Shown here piece after piece: positions 8,649-18,180 of a DNA stretch of 64,000 bases. A model generated the notes under the pieces. It was not told the origin of the DNA. It saw only the letters and a list, made by a program, of their open reading frames with translations, and did no database searches. A program made the translations under genes and the position numbers. Position 1 is the stretch's first letter; each line of letters begins with the position of its first letter. The stretch is taken from NCBI GenBank assembly GCA_964236465.1, contig CAXSBZ010000010.1, positions 33,664 to 97,663 on the forward strand, read 5' to 3'. The stretch comes from Mucilaginibacter_A sp964236465. GTDB taxonomy: Bacteria > Bacteroidota > Bacteroidia > Sphingobacteriales > Sphingobacteriaceae.

Positions 8649-9530
8649 TTATCTGTATAAATCGTAAAGTTTTAAGCGTAAAAATTTGTTGACCGCCAGG
8701 AACGTGCTGAAGCCGGAAATGAACATGCCCAAGCCGATAATGCCTAAAAAGATGATACCGAACTCGTAATAATTGCGCAGCAAAACCAAATCCGGTACTT
8801 CGCGGTAGCCAAAATACAGGCAGCCAACCAGCAAAATGATGGCAATAAACCCGCCCAGCAAACCATGCAGCAAAGCAAAACCGACAAACGGCCAGCGGAT
8901 AAAGCTTTTTGTTGCGCCAACCAATTGCATCGATTTGATTAAAAAACGCTGCGAATAAATGGCCAGGCTGATGGTATTATTAATTAAAGCGATAGAAACG
9001 ATCAGGAAAATCCCGGCAAAAGCAAGGATAACGAGTGTGATGGAATTGATGTTTTTATTCATTAAGCCAACCATTGGTTCTTGATATCTTGCTTCTTTTA
9101 CGAGTGGATTTTTCAAAAGCTCAGTCTGAAATTTTTTAATATTGGCATTGGTTGCAAAGTCAGCTTTAAAATAAACATCGATAGAAGAAGGTAAAACGTT
9201 GTATCCCAAAAACTTAATTGCATCTTCTCCCATATCTTTTTGCAGGTTTTTTGCAGCTATTTCTTTTGAAATATAGGTGGCTTGTTTTATTTGCGGATTA
9301 TTTTCCAATTGCTTTTGTAATTGAAATATAGAAGTATCTTTTGCAGTCTCATCAAGATAAATATTGACTACCACATTTTCTTTTACGTAATTAGAAAGCT
9401 TTCGGGCATGGACCAAAATCAGCCCAAGCAAACCAATCATCAGCAGCACCATCGCGATACTGATGACAGTTGAAATATAAATCGTTTTTGTTTTTCTGGC
9501 TGAAGTGCTTGCTTCAAATTCTTCCAACAT
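8649..9530 (-). CDS. ftsX: FtsX-like cell division ABC transporter permease
   Basis: 293 residues. One membrane helix near residues 20-42 is followed by a periplasmic loop (about 45-160) and three C-terminal helices, the FtsX topology. FtsX pairs with the ATPase FtsE and controls peptidoglycan hydrolases at the septum. FtsE is not in this window. This is the first gene of the minus-strand run that continues to ribF. Confidence 0.9.
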   Translation of the reverse strand: MLEEFEASTSARKTKTIYISTVISIAMVLLMIGLLGLILVHARKLSNYVKENVVVNIYLDETAKDTSIFQLQKQLENNPQIKQATYISKEIAAKNLQKDMGEDAIKFLGYNVLPSSIDVYFKADFATNANIKKFQTELLKNPLVKEARYQEPMVGLMNKNINSITLVILAFAGIFLIVSIALINNTISLAIYSQRFLIKSMQLVGATKSFIRWPFVGFALLHGLLGGFIAIILLVGCLYFGYREVPDLVLLRNYYEFGIIFLGIIGLGMFISGFSTFLAVNKFLRLKLYDLYR

Positions 9531-9712
9531 GATCCAAACCTTTTTGCGAAAATAGAAAAAGCCTGTTCAAAGGTAAAACAATATCTATTTTAATTTTTCT
9601 CCCCCGCAGCAGCCCAACTTAGTTTTAACAAATATTAACAGCTTTTGCAGTTTGCTTTTTTTCGCAGAACTATTTGCCGCCACATCAGTTTTAGGTAGAT
9701 AAAAACAGCATC

Positions 9713-9922
9713 ATGGAAAAAGCAAATTCACATCAAAAACCTTCACCTTCCGACGAAAAAACTTTCCCAAAAGTGGATGAAGGGCACGACAGTATTGTGC
9801 GCAAAGAAGATAAAACCTATCATCATGACGATGCCGAAGCCAAAACCGAAAACCCGGCGGAGTATTATCAAAATGAAGAGCAACCAGTTGACCCGATTAC
9901 GGATGCGCCGAAAGAGGATTAG
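9713..9922 (+). CDS. Small acidic hydrophilic protein, unknown
   Basis: 69 residues, highly charged and low in hydrophobic residues, probably disordered. No family recognised. It has its own intergenic region. A perfect copy of the dispersed word (9699-9711) ends one base before the ATG, and a second, of the other form, follows the stop (9927-9939), so the gene is bracketed by the repeat. No opposing ORF competes. Confidence 0.55.
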   Translation: MEKANSHQKPSPSDEKTFPKVDEGHDSIVRKEDKTYHHDDAEAKTENPAEYYQNEEQPVDPITDAPKED

Positions 9923-10015
9923 TTTGATGCTTCTTTTATCACCCTAAAATTGTTGAGGCAGCACTATTTCAAATTTTGAATTTTATATATGCAGTCAAAT
10001 TTTGACTAATAGAAG

Positions 10016-10555
10016 TCAATCTTCTTTTTCAATATTTTGCTTTTTTCCCTCTAAATATTTGCTGTATAGAAATGATCCGGCCAAACCTGCTACTGCGGTA
10101 ATTATTACGGCTATCCCAGCGATTTCCCTTCCAATATAGGCTAAACCTAAAGCACCGCAGATAGCAATTAATGCCAATATAAAAGCAAACCATTGCCCTT
10201 TACCTTCCTGGTTAAATTGTCTTTTAGCAATATAATGCGTATGTTCTTGCCTGAAAGCTTGTTCTTTTTCTGCCATAGCCATCACCCTTTCCGCACCATT
10301 AGGGATGATTTTGTCGTACCCTTCTAATGTTTCTACTGTTGGTAAAGGGCCTGAATGGATTTTTTCAGACATAATAGACAACCCTAATGAAAGAACTTTA
10401 GCTATTTGATCTTTCTTTTCTTCAGGGATTCCTTGCAATAATTCGGGATGGGCGTTGGTTATCGCTTTTACAATATTGCCAGCTTCGTCAATTTCATCAT
10501 TCTCATTTTCTGAATGATCTGCCTCAGAATAAGGCGGAAGATTGCTATCTGCCAT
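10016..10555 (-). CDS. DUF2335 membrane protein
   Basis: 179 residues. A polar N-terminal half is followed by a segment of the DUF2335 type (MAEKEQAFRQEHTHYIAKRQ), then two membrane helices near residues 125-165 and a charged tail. Family function is unknown; members often occur in accessory regions. The upstream 63-residue gene lies 15 bases away, so the two probably form an operon. Confidence 0.75.
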   Translation of the reverse strand: MADSNLPPYSEADHSENENDEIDEAGNIVKAITNAHPELLQGIPEEKKDQIAKVLSLGLSIMSEKIHSGPLPTVETLEGYDKIIPNGAERVMAMAEKEQAFRQEHTHYIAKRQFNQEGKGQWFAFILALIAICGALGLAYIGREIAGIAVIITAVAGLAGSFLYSKYLEGKKQNIEKED

Positions 10556-10570
10556 AAATTTTTATGGCTA

Positions 10571-10762
10571 TTATTTTTTAATTTTTTTCATTGCGGCGTT
10601 AAAATCACCGCTAATTGCTTTCCAGTCAGCTTTAAGCAACTGAATATCCGAAGCGCATACTTTATTATAAGCAACATCTTTCTGTGTTGGAAAAATGTTC
10701 AGAATAGATCCAGCACCTGTTAAAAAACTATGGATAGAACTTTTATTAGTGCGAATTTTCAT
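10571..10762 (-). CDS. Hypothetical 63-residue protein
   Basis: A small basic protein with the segment HSFLTGAGSILNIFP. No family named with confidence. It lies 15 bases upstream of the DUF2335 gene on the same strand and starts with a clean ATG, which supports co-expression. Confidence 0.6.
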   Translation of the reverse strand: MKIRTNKSSIHSFLTGAGSILNIFPTQKDVAYNKVCASDIQLLKADWKAISGDFNAAMKKIKK

Positions 10763-11126
10763 GGTGTTTGTTCTTTATAAATGCACTTTTACGTAATACA
10801 AAAAAGAACGATGGTTGATTTTGATATTCAGTTTTGGTATCCAAATATAGAATTAAAGAGAACGATTAAAAAAATGTTTTTCTATTTATTAAAGTAATTT
10901 AATATCCAGATATTTAGCTATACTTCTTTTACCACCTTAAAATGGTTGCTCAACAATAATCAATTTTTAACCCGCCAAATTTTTTATTTTCGCAGTCAAT
11001 TCTTGCAAAGTGAATAATCAGTTTTTAAATAAAAATTTACTAACAAAATTTTCAACTGAAACAATTCTTCTCAAAAATATGCTGAAAGAACTCTAAACTG
11101 ATGCTTCTTTTATCACCTAAATTTTA
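10763..11126. other. Intergenic region with a leuS-leader-like sequence
   Basis: 364 AT-rich bases between divergent genes. From about 10918 to 11040 the sequence resembles the leuS leader at 14887-15010: a repeat word, then TTTTACCACCTTAAAAT, a T-rich tract with TTTTCGC, and finally AATCAGTTTTTAAAT, which matches the first leuS codons. A second copy of the word lies at 11101-11113 just before the ABC exporter gene. Confidence 0.45.
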
Positions 11127-12965
11127 ATGGCCAAAGAACAGCGAAACAAGATAAAAAGTCAGGATTTAACCTTTAAAAAACGCTTTGCGGCTTTAGGCAA
11201 CTTGCCGCAATTTTTTAAATTGGTTTGGCAAAGCAGTCCCTGGAAAACATCGTTGAGTTTTTTGCTGAGATTGATCCGTTCGGCTATGCCGGTTGCTTTG
11301 CTTTATGTCGGGAAACTGATTGTGGATCAAGTGGTTTTACTCAATCAGAACCATTCAAACCACGATCATCATCGCTTGTGGCAATTAGTTGCTGCGGAAT
11401 TTGGGCTGGCCTTGTTGACCGATGGACTGAACCGGCTGATTAACTTGATGGACAGTTTGCTGGGCGACCAGTTTTCCAACCACACTTCCATCCGCATCAT
11501 GCGCCATGCGGCCACGCTGGATCTGGACCAGTTTGAAGATTCTATTTTTTACGATAAACTGGAACGCGCCCGGCAGCAAACCGTTGGCCGCACGGTTTTG
11601 CTTTCGCAGGTGATGGGCCAGGTGCAGGATATGATTTCGATGGGTTTTCTCGTGGCCGGTTTGATTGCGTTCAATCCCTGGCTGATCTTGCTGTTGCTGG
11701 TCGCCATTCTTCCGGCATTTTTGGGCGAATCTCATTTCAACAACCAAAATTATGCTTTAAGCCGAAGCCAAACGCCCGAACGCCGCGAACTGGATTACCT
11801 CCGTTATCTGGGTGCCAGCGATGAAACGGCCAAAGAAATCAAGCTGTTTAATTTGGCCGATTTTGTCATCAACCGCTTTAAAACTTTATCTGATAAGTTT
11901 TATACAGATAATAGCAAATTGGCCATCAAGCGATCGGCCTGGGGCACATTTTTTTCAGTTTTAGGAAGTGCCGGCTATTATGTGGCCTATGTTTTTATCA
12001 TTATAAAAACAGTAAACGGGCAGCAATCCGTGGGCGACCTTACTTTTTTGGCGGGTTCTTTCCGGCAGTTGCGCGCGTTGATGGAAGGGATTTTGACACG
12101 TTTTGCCGCCGTTTCGCAAGGTGCTATTTATCTGGTTGATTTCCTGGAATTTTTTGAGATCAGACCCAAAATCGCCGTTCCCGAAAACCCGCTGCCGTTT
12201 CCAAATTCGATCAAACGGGGTTTTACGTTTGAAAATGTAGGTTTTCAGTATCATAATTCTGAAATCTGGGCCAACCGGCATTTAAATTTTACGCTTCATC
12301 CCGGAGAAAAATTAGCTTTGGTTGGAGAGAATGGTGCCGGCAAAACAACTTTGGTGAAGCTGCTGGCGCGATTGTACGACCCGACAGAAGGCAGGATTTT
12401 GCTGGACGGCATCGACCTAAAACAATATAAAATTGAAGATCTGCGTTTCAATATCGGTGTGATCTTTCAGGACTATTTGCGCTATCAAATGACTTTATCA
12501 CAGAATATTGCCGTTGGAAATATCGCTGAGATCAACAATTCTTCCCTCATAAAAAAAGCAGCACATGAAAGCCTGGCCGATGCGCTGGCTGAAAAATTGC
12601 CCGGTCAATACAACCAATGGCTCGGCCGGAGATTTAACGACGGCGTAGAACTTTCTGGCGGAGAATGGCAAAAAGTGGCTTTGGCACGTGCCTACATGAA
12701 AGATGCGCAATTGCTAATTTTGGATGAACCAACAGCCGCTTTGGATGCACGTGCAGAATACGAAGTTTTCCAGCGTTTTGCCGAACTAACGAAAGGAAAA
12801 TCAGCGGTATTGATCTCGCACCGGTTTTCTACCGCGCGTTTGGCTGATCGTATTTTGGTGTTGGAACGAGGGCAGCTTTTGGAGATCGGTTCGCACCAGG
12901 AATTGCTTGCCCAACAAGGAAAATATGCCGAATTGTTTCAGCTGCAGGCGATGGGTTATCAGTAA
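11127..12965 (+). CDS. ABC exporter, fused permease and ATPase
   Basis: 612 residues. An N-terminal six-helix transmembrane domain (about 45-320) is followed by an ATPase domain with Walker A GENGAGKTT (400-408), signature LSGGEWQ (509-515) and Walker B LLILDEP (529-535). This is the half-transporter type that works as a dimer in the inner membrane to export lipids, peptides or drugs. The substrate is unknown. The dispersed word ends 13 bases before the start. Confidence 0.9.
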   Translation: MAKEQRNKIKSQDLTFKKRFAALGNLPQFFKLVWQSSPWKTSLSFLLRLIRSAMPVALLYVGKLIVDQVVLLNQNHSNHDHHRLWQLVAAEFGLALLTDGLNRLINLMDSLLGDQFSNHTSIRIMRHAATLDLDQFEDSIFYDKLERARQQTVGRTVLLSQVMGQVQDMISMGFLVAGLIAFNPWLILLLLVAILPAFLGESHFNNQNYALSRSQTPERRELDYLRYLGASDETAKEIKLFNLADFVINRFKTLSDKFYTDNSKLAIKRSAWGTFFSVLGSAGYYVAYVFIIIKTVNGQQSVGDLTFLAGSFRQLRALMEGILTRFAAVSQGAIYLVDFLEFFEIRPKIAVPENPLPFPNSIKRGFTFENVGFQYHNSEIWANRHLNFTLHPGEKLALVGENGAGKTTLVKLLARLYDPTEGRILLDGIDLKQYKIEDLRFNIGVIFQDYLRYQMTLSQNIAVGNIAEINNSSLIKKAAHESLADALAEKLPGQYNQWLGRRFNDGVELSGGEWQKVALARAYMKDAQLLILDEPTAALDARAEYEVFQRFAELTKGKSAVLISHRFSTARLADRILVLERGQLLEIGSHQELLAQQGKYAELFQLQAMGYQ

Positions 12966-13007
12966 AAAAAAGCTGCAAAAGTGGTTTCATCAACCAAAAT
13001 AATTCTG

Positions 13008-13721
13008 CTAAACAGGATTTCCATTATTATCTGTGTTGATGCTTTGATTTTGAAACTTAAAAAACATGGCTACCCATTTATCGGTATCTTTAAAATGAAT
13101 AAAAAGAGCACCATCCTGTCCGCTGCCATTATTTTTACGCTCGTTTCCGGTATCGCCCTGGTTCATGTGGATATCATGAATGCCCAATGACGGGTTTGGG
13201 CTGAAAAAAACACGTTTGTCAATATTACTTCCCGGAATACTATCGTTCCAGGCAGAACCAAACGCAAACACTTCTGCCTGCGGATTATTTTTGGCCTGCT
13301 GCACCCAGGGATCAATATCGCTGTTGAGATTATCACCCGGCGAACCATCACTTTTAGGTTTTACAACTTTCATTTTGCTGATTGGAAAAAGCGGCGGGGC
13401 ATAACGCAAATAATCCAAATAAGTTGAAGGCGACATTGCTGCCTTAGCTGTAAACCCAACTTTACATTTCAGGATTGCAGCTGTAACCGGGTGCTGGTAA
13501 TTTTCATCCTTGTAATACATCACCATCCGGTTTGTATCCAGAATTGGTTGCTGATCAGGCGAATAGCCTAAAACCTGACCTGCAAATTTGGAATACACAT
13601 CTACCGCAATCCGGTAAAACTGATCTGCCTGAACCAAAATCTGATAGTGGTCCGTACCTTTTTGATAAGGCATCGCATCTGTAATTTGGCCTCTTAAAAC
13701 GCCGTAATTTGCAACTGGCAT
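13008..13721 (-). CDS. DUF2278 family protein
   Basis: 237 residues. It begins with NYGVLRGQ and contains the strongly conserved GIHDIHMNQGD motif near the C-terminus, both typical of DUF2278. Family members are putative phage-tail-fibre-like or hydrolase-like proteins of unproven role. No signal peptide is seen. Confidence 0.8.
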   Translation of the reverse strand: MPVANYGVLRGQITDAMPYQKGTDHYQILVQADQFYRIAVDVYSKFAGQVLGYSPDQQPILDTNRMVMYYKDENYQHPVTAAILKCKVGFTAKAAMSPSTYLDYLRYAPPLFPISKMKVVKPKSDGSPGDNLNSDIDPWVQQAKNNPQAEVFAFGSAWNDSIPGSNIDKRVFFSPNPSLGIHDIHMNQGDTGNERKNNGSGQDGALFIHFKDTDKWVAMFFKFQNQSINTDNNGNPV

Positions 13722-13808
13722 CGTGTTTATATTTTTGTTAAAGATATTATGCTGTTTTAAACTCTTTTTCCTGATAAAAATTTTCAGGTTCTTATCATGT
13801 ATTTTTCA

Positions 13809-13838
13809 ATGCTTCTTTTATGCTTATAAAAACAGCAT
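13809..13838. repeat. Inverted pair of the dispersed word (hybrid)
   Basis: The TC form ATGCTTCTTTTAT (13809-13821) faces the GT form ATAAAAACAGCAT (13826-13838) across a 4-base loop. The stem has two mismatches because the arms are of different type. It ends four bases before a small ORF. Confidence 0.8.
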
Positions 13839-13842
13839 CAAA

Positions 13843-13977
13843 ATGAGTATTGGTTTAGAAATATCTTTATTTGATTTCAAATTATTACCTGATGGAAAAC
13901 TTCTTTCAGTAATATTGCAGAGATACTTTTTATCGGACGAATCCAAAATTAACGATATAAAAACAGCATCAAGATGA
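13843..13977 (+). CDS. Possible 44-residue ORF between repeat copies
   Basis: A small ORF that starts four bases after an inverted pair of the dispersed word and whose last codons (IKTASR) are read from another copy (13957-13969). No family recognised. It may be a real small protein, a gene fragment or chance; composition alone does not decide. Confidence 0.25.
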   Translation: MSIGLEISLFDFKLLPDGKLLSVILQRYFLSDESKINDIKTASR

Positions 13978-14005
13978 TCAAAACCGAAGTAAAAACCTAT
14001 TTTAA

Positions 14006-14554
14006 ATGATTAAAAAAATACCTCAGCTGCTAATCATTATTTTCTTCAGCTTGATTTTTAACCAAGAAATCCATGCCCAATCGGACAGCACTAAAGTAAA
14101 ACCGCTGACGTACATTCAACTTTATTATTCCCTCACCAACACCGCCGGAACGTTGGGCGGAAAATCTAATTTATCGGTAGAAGTTGGTAAACAATGGGAT
14201 GTTTTTAGCTTGGGCTTTGATTTAGGGAAAACTACTTTGGAGCACATCAGCGGCCGGGACACATCGCTTTATTTTGAAGTGCGGCCGAACCTTAATATTT
14301 TCCAGCAAGGCCGGTTTACCAATACGCTCACAGTTGGAGTAGGTTATGTTTTTTTGGCCCCGAATAATTTTCTGACCGAACTCACTTCCGGTATCGAGTA
14401 CACGGCCACTGAGCATTTGCACCTCAACGTCAACTTCGGCCAGTTTTATTATAGCGGGCGATACACGGCTTCCACAGCAACCTTTTTTGGCGTGTCTGCC
14501 TCCTATTATTTTTTGCCTTACAAAAACAGGTCTTCTATCATCAAACCAAAATGA
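14006..14554 (+). CDS. Exported protein, probably outer-membrane beta-barrel
   Basis: 182 residues. The signal peptide ends near NQEIHAQ (residue 25). The mature part alternates hydrophobic and polar residues with aromatic strand ends such as SASYYFLPY, as in small beta-barrels. No specific family assigned. A copy of the dispersed word follows at 14584. Confidence 0.65.
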   Translation: MIKKIPQLLIIIFFSLIFNQEIHAQSDSTKVKPLTYIQLYYSLTNTAGTLGGKSNLSVEVGKQWDVFSLGFDLGKTTLEHISGRDTSLYFEVRPNLNIFQQGRFTNTLTVGVGYVFLAPNNFLTELTSGIEYTATEHLHLNVNFGQFYYSGRYTASTATFFGVSASYYFLPYKNRSSIIKPK

Positions 14555-14616
14555 TGGGCGAAAAAATAGTTATCAATAAGTTGATGCTTCTTTTATCGAC
14601 CTAAAATTGTGCTGCT

Positions 14617-14650
14617 TTGAAGAAGATCTCCCTTTGGGTCGAGATAACAA
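14617..14650. repeat. Half of a GTCAT-type inverted repeat element
   Basis: The stretch with ATCTCCCTTTGGGTCGAGAT resembles the right arm of the complete element at 59353-59440, with no left arm nearby. It is a decayed copy. Confidence 0.4.
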
Positions 14651-14658
14651 ACTTGCAA

Positions 14659-14835
14659 TCAATACATTACCAGACTGATCGTTTCGATCAAGAAAACGCC
14701 TTCTTCAAACTTAAACAAGTCGGTATTCCAAAAAGTAACGGTGGCATGGGTTTCTGTTAATTGGTTAATTGTCATCTGCGGGCTGCCGGAATTCAGAAAA
14801 ACCACATCGCCGATTTTAAAGTCTTTGTCTTCCAT
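14659..14835 (-). CDS. YodC-like DUF2158 small protein
   Basis: The ATG at 14835 gives a 58-residue protein with FKIGDVVFLNSGSPQMT, the conserved core of DUF2158, a small beta-barrel family of unknown function. The frame can be opened to 14928, but that extension reads through a copy of the dispersed word and has no family similarity. Confidence 0.75.
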   Translation of the reverse strand: MEDKDFKIGDVVFLNSGSPQMTINQLTETHATVTFWNTDLFKFEEGVFLIETISLVMY

Positions 14836-14888
14836 GGTATTTAATTTTAAGTAAAGATAAAAATATTCATGCAGCAAGCAGATGTGGG

Positions 14889-14901
14889 ATGCTTCTTTTA
14901 C
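14889..14901 (+). repeat. Dispersed word copy in the leuS leader
   Basis: ATGCTTCTTTTAC followed by CACCTTAAAAT lies about 86 bases before the leuS start. The same flank follows many other copies (for example 9927, 14584, 42140, 51586). Confidence 0.7.
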
Positions 14902-14986
14902 CACCTTAAAATCATCACCATAAAACATTCAACCTTAACCAACCGATTTTTTTAATTTCGCGGTTCAATTCTCCACAGAACCAAAA

Positions 14987-17900
14987 ATGGATTATCAGTT
15001 TAAAAAAATAGAAAGCGAATGGCAAAAGTTTTGGGCCGAAAACCAAACTTTTAAAGTCGAAAACCATTCCTCCAAACCCAAATATTATGTGTTGGACATG
15101 TTTCCGTACCCTTCCGGTGCCGGTTTGCACGTCGGCCATCCATTGGGTTATATTGCTTCGGATATTTTTGCGCGCTACAAGCGGCTGAAAGGTTTCAACG
15201 TGCTGCACCCAATGGGCTACGATTCTTTCGGTTTGCCAGCCGAACAATACGCGATACAAACCGGGCAACATCCCGCTATCACCACCGCACAAAACATTGC
15301 TACTTACCGCCGTCAGTTGGACCAAATTGGTTTTTCTTTCGATTGGAGCCGCGAAGTGCGCACCAGTTCGCCGGATTATTACAAATGGACGCAATGGATT
15401 TTTATGCAACTGTTTAATTCCTGGTACAACTTAGAAACAGACAGAGCAGAACCGATCTCTACCTTAATCCAAAAATTTGAGGCGGAAGGAAATCATGCGG
15501 TAAAAGCAGTATCAGATGAAGATGTACTGAATTTTTCTGCGGAGGAATATGCTTCTTTTACCGATGAAAAAAAGCAGGAAGAACTGTTGAAATACCGCTT
15601 GACTTATCTCCGCGAAAGCACCGTGAACTGGTGTGCGGCATTAGGGACTGTTTTGGCCAATGATGAAGTAAAAGATGGCTTTTCTGAACGCGGCGGTTAT
15701 CCTGTGGAGCAGAAAAAAATGATGCAATGGAGCATGCGCATCACGGCTTATGCCGAACGTTTGCTGCAAGGTTTGGACACCATCGACTGGCCGGAACCGC
15801 TAAAAGAAATGCAAAGGAATTGGATTGGGAAAAGTGTTGGGGCGATGGTAGAATTTGAGGTGGAGCCGGTTGTAGGCAATTTTGAGTTATCGCAGGATAG
15901 CCCATTGGAACCTGCTAAAATTGCGGTCTTTACCACCCGCGTGGATACCACTTTCGGCGTAACTTTCGTGGTTCTCGCCCCAGAGCATGAACTGGTGAAA
16001 CATTTAACCACGCCAGATCAACAAGCCGATATTGATGCATACATCGACCAGGCAAAAAAGAAATCGGAGTTGGACCGGATGGCGGATACCAAAACTGTTT
16101 CCGGTGCTTTTACAGGCAGTTATGTCATCAATCCTTTGAACGAGGAGAAAGTTCCAGTTTGGATCGCCGATTATGTTTTGGCCGGATACGGAACCGGTGC
16201 CGTAATGGGCGTTCCTTCCGGTGATGCGCGCGACCATCGTTTTGCCACGCATTTTAATTTGCCGATTGTGGCCATTTTAGACACCCAAAAAGAGGTGCTA
16301 AAAGAAGCAGATGCCACCAAAGAAGGCCATTACATCAATTCCGGTTTCATCAACGGCATGACTTACAAAGAAGCAACGGCCGCCGTAATTGCCAAACTGG
16401 AAGAACTCGGTGCCGGAAAAGCAAAAATCAATTTCCGGATGCGTGATGCTATTTTTGGTCGGCAACGTTACTGGGGCGAACCTGTTCCGGTTTATTTTAA
16501 AAACGGTTTGCCGCAGTTGATTGAGGAAAACGAATTGCCTTTAGTTTTGCCAGAAGTAGATAAATATTTACCAACCGAAAGCGGCGAACCGCCTTTGGCC
16601 CGCGCTGAAAACTGGAAATACCAAAATGAGTTTGAGTACGAACTAAGCACCATGCCAGGTTGGGCAGGCAGCAGTTGGTACTGGTACCGCTACATGGCTT
16701 CGCCAGAAGAAAGAAAAGAAAACGTGTTTGCGCCAAAAGAAGCGATTGATTACTGGAAAGATGTGGATTTGTACATTGGTGGCAGCGAACATGCAACCGG
16801 GCATTTGCTGTACAGCCGTTTCTGGAACAAGTTTTTAAAAGATTTAGGTTTGGTGGTAGAGGAGGAGCCTTTTAAAAAGTTGATTAATCAGGGCATGATT
16901 CAGGGAAGATCAAGCTTTGTTTATCGATTAAATATCGATTATCTAATTGACTTGGATATTTATAACGAACCAAAACCTACCGTTTTTGTCTCAAAAAATT
17001 TGGTAGATAGTATAGAGAAAAATGGTTTAAACAAAGACATTAAGACAATTTTAGAAAAAAAATATGCAGAGCTTAATGACGGATTGCCATCCATTGCTGA
17101 ATTCGTAGGATTTTCTGCTTTTCATGTTGATGTTAATATTGTTTCTAATGATATTTTAGATTTGGAAGCATTCATGAACTCCCGTGAGGAATACAACAAT
17201 GCAGAATACATACTAGAGAATGGTTCATTCTTTCCAGACTTTTCTTTTGTTGAAGATATAATTGAAGACAAAAATGCTAGATTCATCTGTGGACACGAAG
17301 TAGAAAAGATGTCCAAATCCAAGTTTAACGTAGTCAATCCGGATGAGATGATTGAACGTTATGGCGCGGATACTTTACGGATGTATGAAATGTTTTTAGG
17401 TCCGCTGGAACAAAGCAAACCTTGGAACACCAACGGCATTGAAGGCGTTTTCAAGTTTCTGCGGAAGTTTTGGAAACTGTTTCATGACGATGCTTTCAAT
17501 TTTAGAGTGATAAACGAAGCACCAACCAAAGCCGAGCTGAAATCGCTTCATAAAATCATTAAAAAAGTAGAAGATGATGTAGAGCGTTTCTCGTTCAATA
17601 CTTCTGTTTCCAGCTTTATGATTGCGGTGAACGAACTAACTGAATTAAAGTGTGCTAAAAGAAGCATCCTGCAAGATATGGTCGTGATTTTATCGCCTTA
17701 TGCGCCGCACATTTGTGAAGAATTATGGAAGTTGCTGGGCAACGAAGCAGGCAGTTTATCTTACACAGACTTTCCAAAATTTAATCCTGAATTTTTAGTG
17801 GAAGATGCGTTTTCGTACCCAATCTCCATCAACGGAAAAACAAAAACCAATTTAAATATTCCGCTTGATTTGGATTTAAAAGAAGTAGAAACCATGGTTT

Positions 17901-17992
17901 TAGCAGATGAAAATGTACAGAAATATCTCGCCGGACAAATACCTAAGAAAGTGATTGTGGTAAAAGGCAGGATTGTGAATATGGTGGTTTAG
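14987..17992 (+). CDS. leuS: Leucyl-tRNA synthetase
   Basis: 1001 residues. The class I motif HVGH (48-51) and KMSKS (774-778) are intact, as is the editing domain between them, so it should charge tRNA-Leu. It is longer than the usual 920-945 residues of relatives: between GMIQGRSSFVYR and KMSKS there is an AT-rich stretch (about 16920-17290) with some 55-60 extra residues. Copies of the dispersed word are read in frame at 15549 (ASFTD), 16298 (LKEA) and 17655 (AKRSI). Upstream is a T-rich leader with TAATTTCG, a possible -7 element at 14953. Confidence 0.96.
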   Translation: MDYQFKKIESEWQKFWAENQTFKVENHSSKPKYYVLDMFPYPSGAGLHVGHPLGYIASDIFARYKRLKGFNVLHPMGYDSFGLPAEQYAIQTGQHPAITTAQNIATYRRQLDQIGFSFDWSREVRTSSPDYYKWTQWIFMQLFNSWYNLETDRAEPISTLIQKFEAEGNHAVKAVSDEDVLNFSAEEYASFTDEKKQEELLKYRLTYLRESTVNWCAALGTVLANDEVKDGFSERGGYPVEQKKMMQWSMRITAYAERLLQGLDTIDWPEPLKEMQRNWIGKSVGAMVEFEVEPVVGNFELSQDSPLEPAKIAVFTTRVDTTFGVTFVVLAPEHELVKHLTTPDQQADIDAYIDQAKKKSELDRMADTKTVSGAFTGSYVINPLNEEKVPVWIADYVLAGYGTGAVMGVPSGDARDHRFATHFNLPIVAILDTQKEVLKEADATKEGHYINSGFINGMTYKEATAAVIAKLEELGAGKAKINFRMRDAIFGRQRYWGEPVPVYFKNGLPQLIEENELPLVLPEVDKYLPTESGEPPLARAENWKYQNEFEYELSTMPGWAGSSWYWYRYMASPEERKENVFAPKEAIDYWKDVDLYIGGSEHATGHLLYSRFWNKFLKDLGLVVEEEPFKKLINQGMIQGRSSFVYRLNIDYLIDLDIYNEPKPTVFVSKNLVDSIEKNGLNKDIKTILEKKYAELNDGLPSIAEFVGFSAFHVDVNIVSNDILDLEAFMNSREEYNNAEYILENGSFFPDFSFVEDIIEDKNARFICGHEVEKMSKSKFNVVNPDEMIERYGADTLRMYEMFLGPLEQSKPWNTNGIEGVFKFLRKFWKLFHDDAFNFRVINEAPTKAELKSLHKIIKKVEDDVERFSFNTSVSSFMIAVNELTELKCAKRSILQDMVVILSPYAPHICEELWKLLGNEAGSLSYTDFPKFNPEFLVEDAFSYPISINGKTKTNLNIPLDLDLKEVETMVLADENVQKYLAGQIPKKVIVVKGRIVNMVV

Positions 17993-17994
17993 CG

Positions 17995-18086
17995 AGGCGA
18001 AGGATGAAAAGGTAAAAGGATAAAGGTTTGCAAGCCCTCATACCTTTTACCTTTCACCTTTCTACCCTTAACCCTTCCGCCTTGTA
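17995..18086. repeat. Imperfect inverted repeat after leuS
   Basis: Purine-rich AAGGTAAAAGGATAAAGG on the left and pyrimidine-rich CCTTTTACCTTTCACC on the right can fold back on each other. Such G/A-rich inverted repeats are common between genes in Bacteroidota. It may act as a terminator for leuS. Confidence 0.45.
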
Positions 18087-18180
18087 AAGAACGGGTTACA
18101 ATGCTTCTTTTATCATACAAAAAAACTTTTTGGCCGTAACAATTATCAATTTCGTTCCTCCTAATACCAAAACTATTGAA

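Noticed and set aside
11385..11747. Antisense ORFs over the ABC exporter, leuS and the peptidase genes
   Set aside because: They lie opposite well-supported conserved genes and show no domains.
13723..13842. Longer frame before the 44-codon ORF
   Set aside because: It reads through intergenic AT-rich sequence and repeat copies and lacks a good start.
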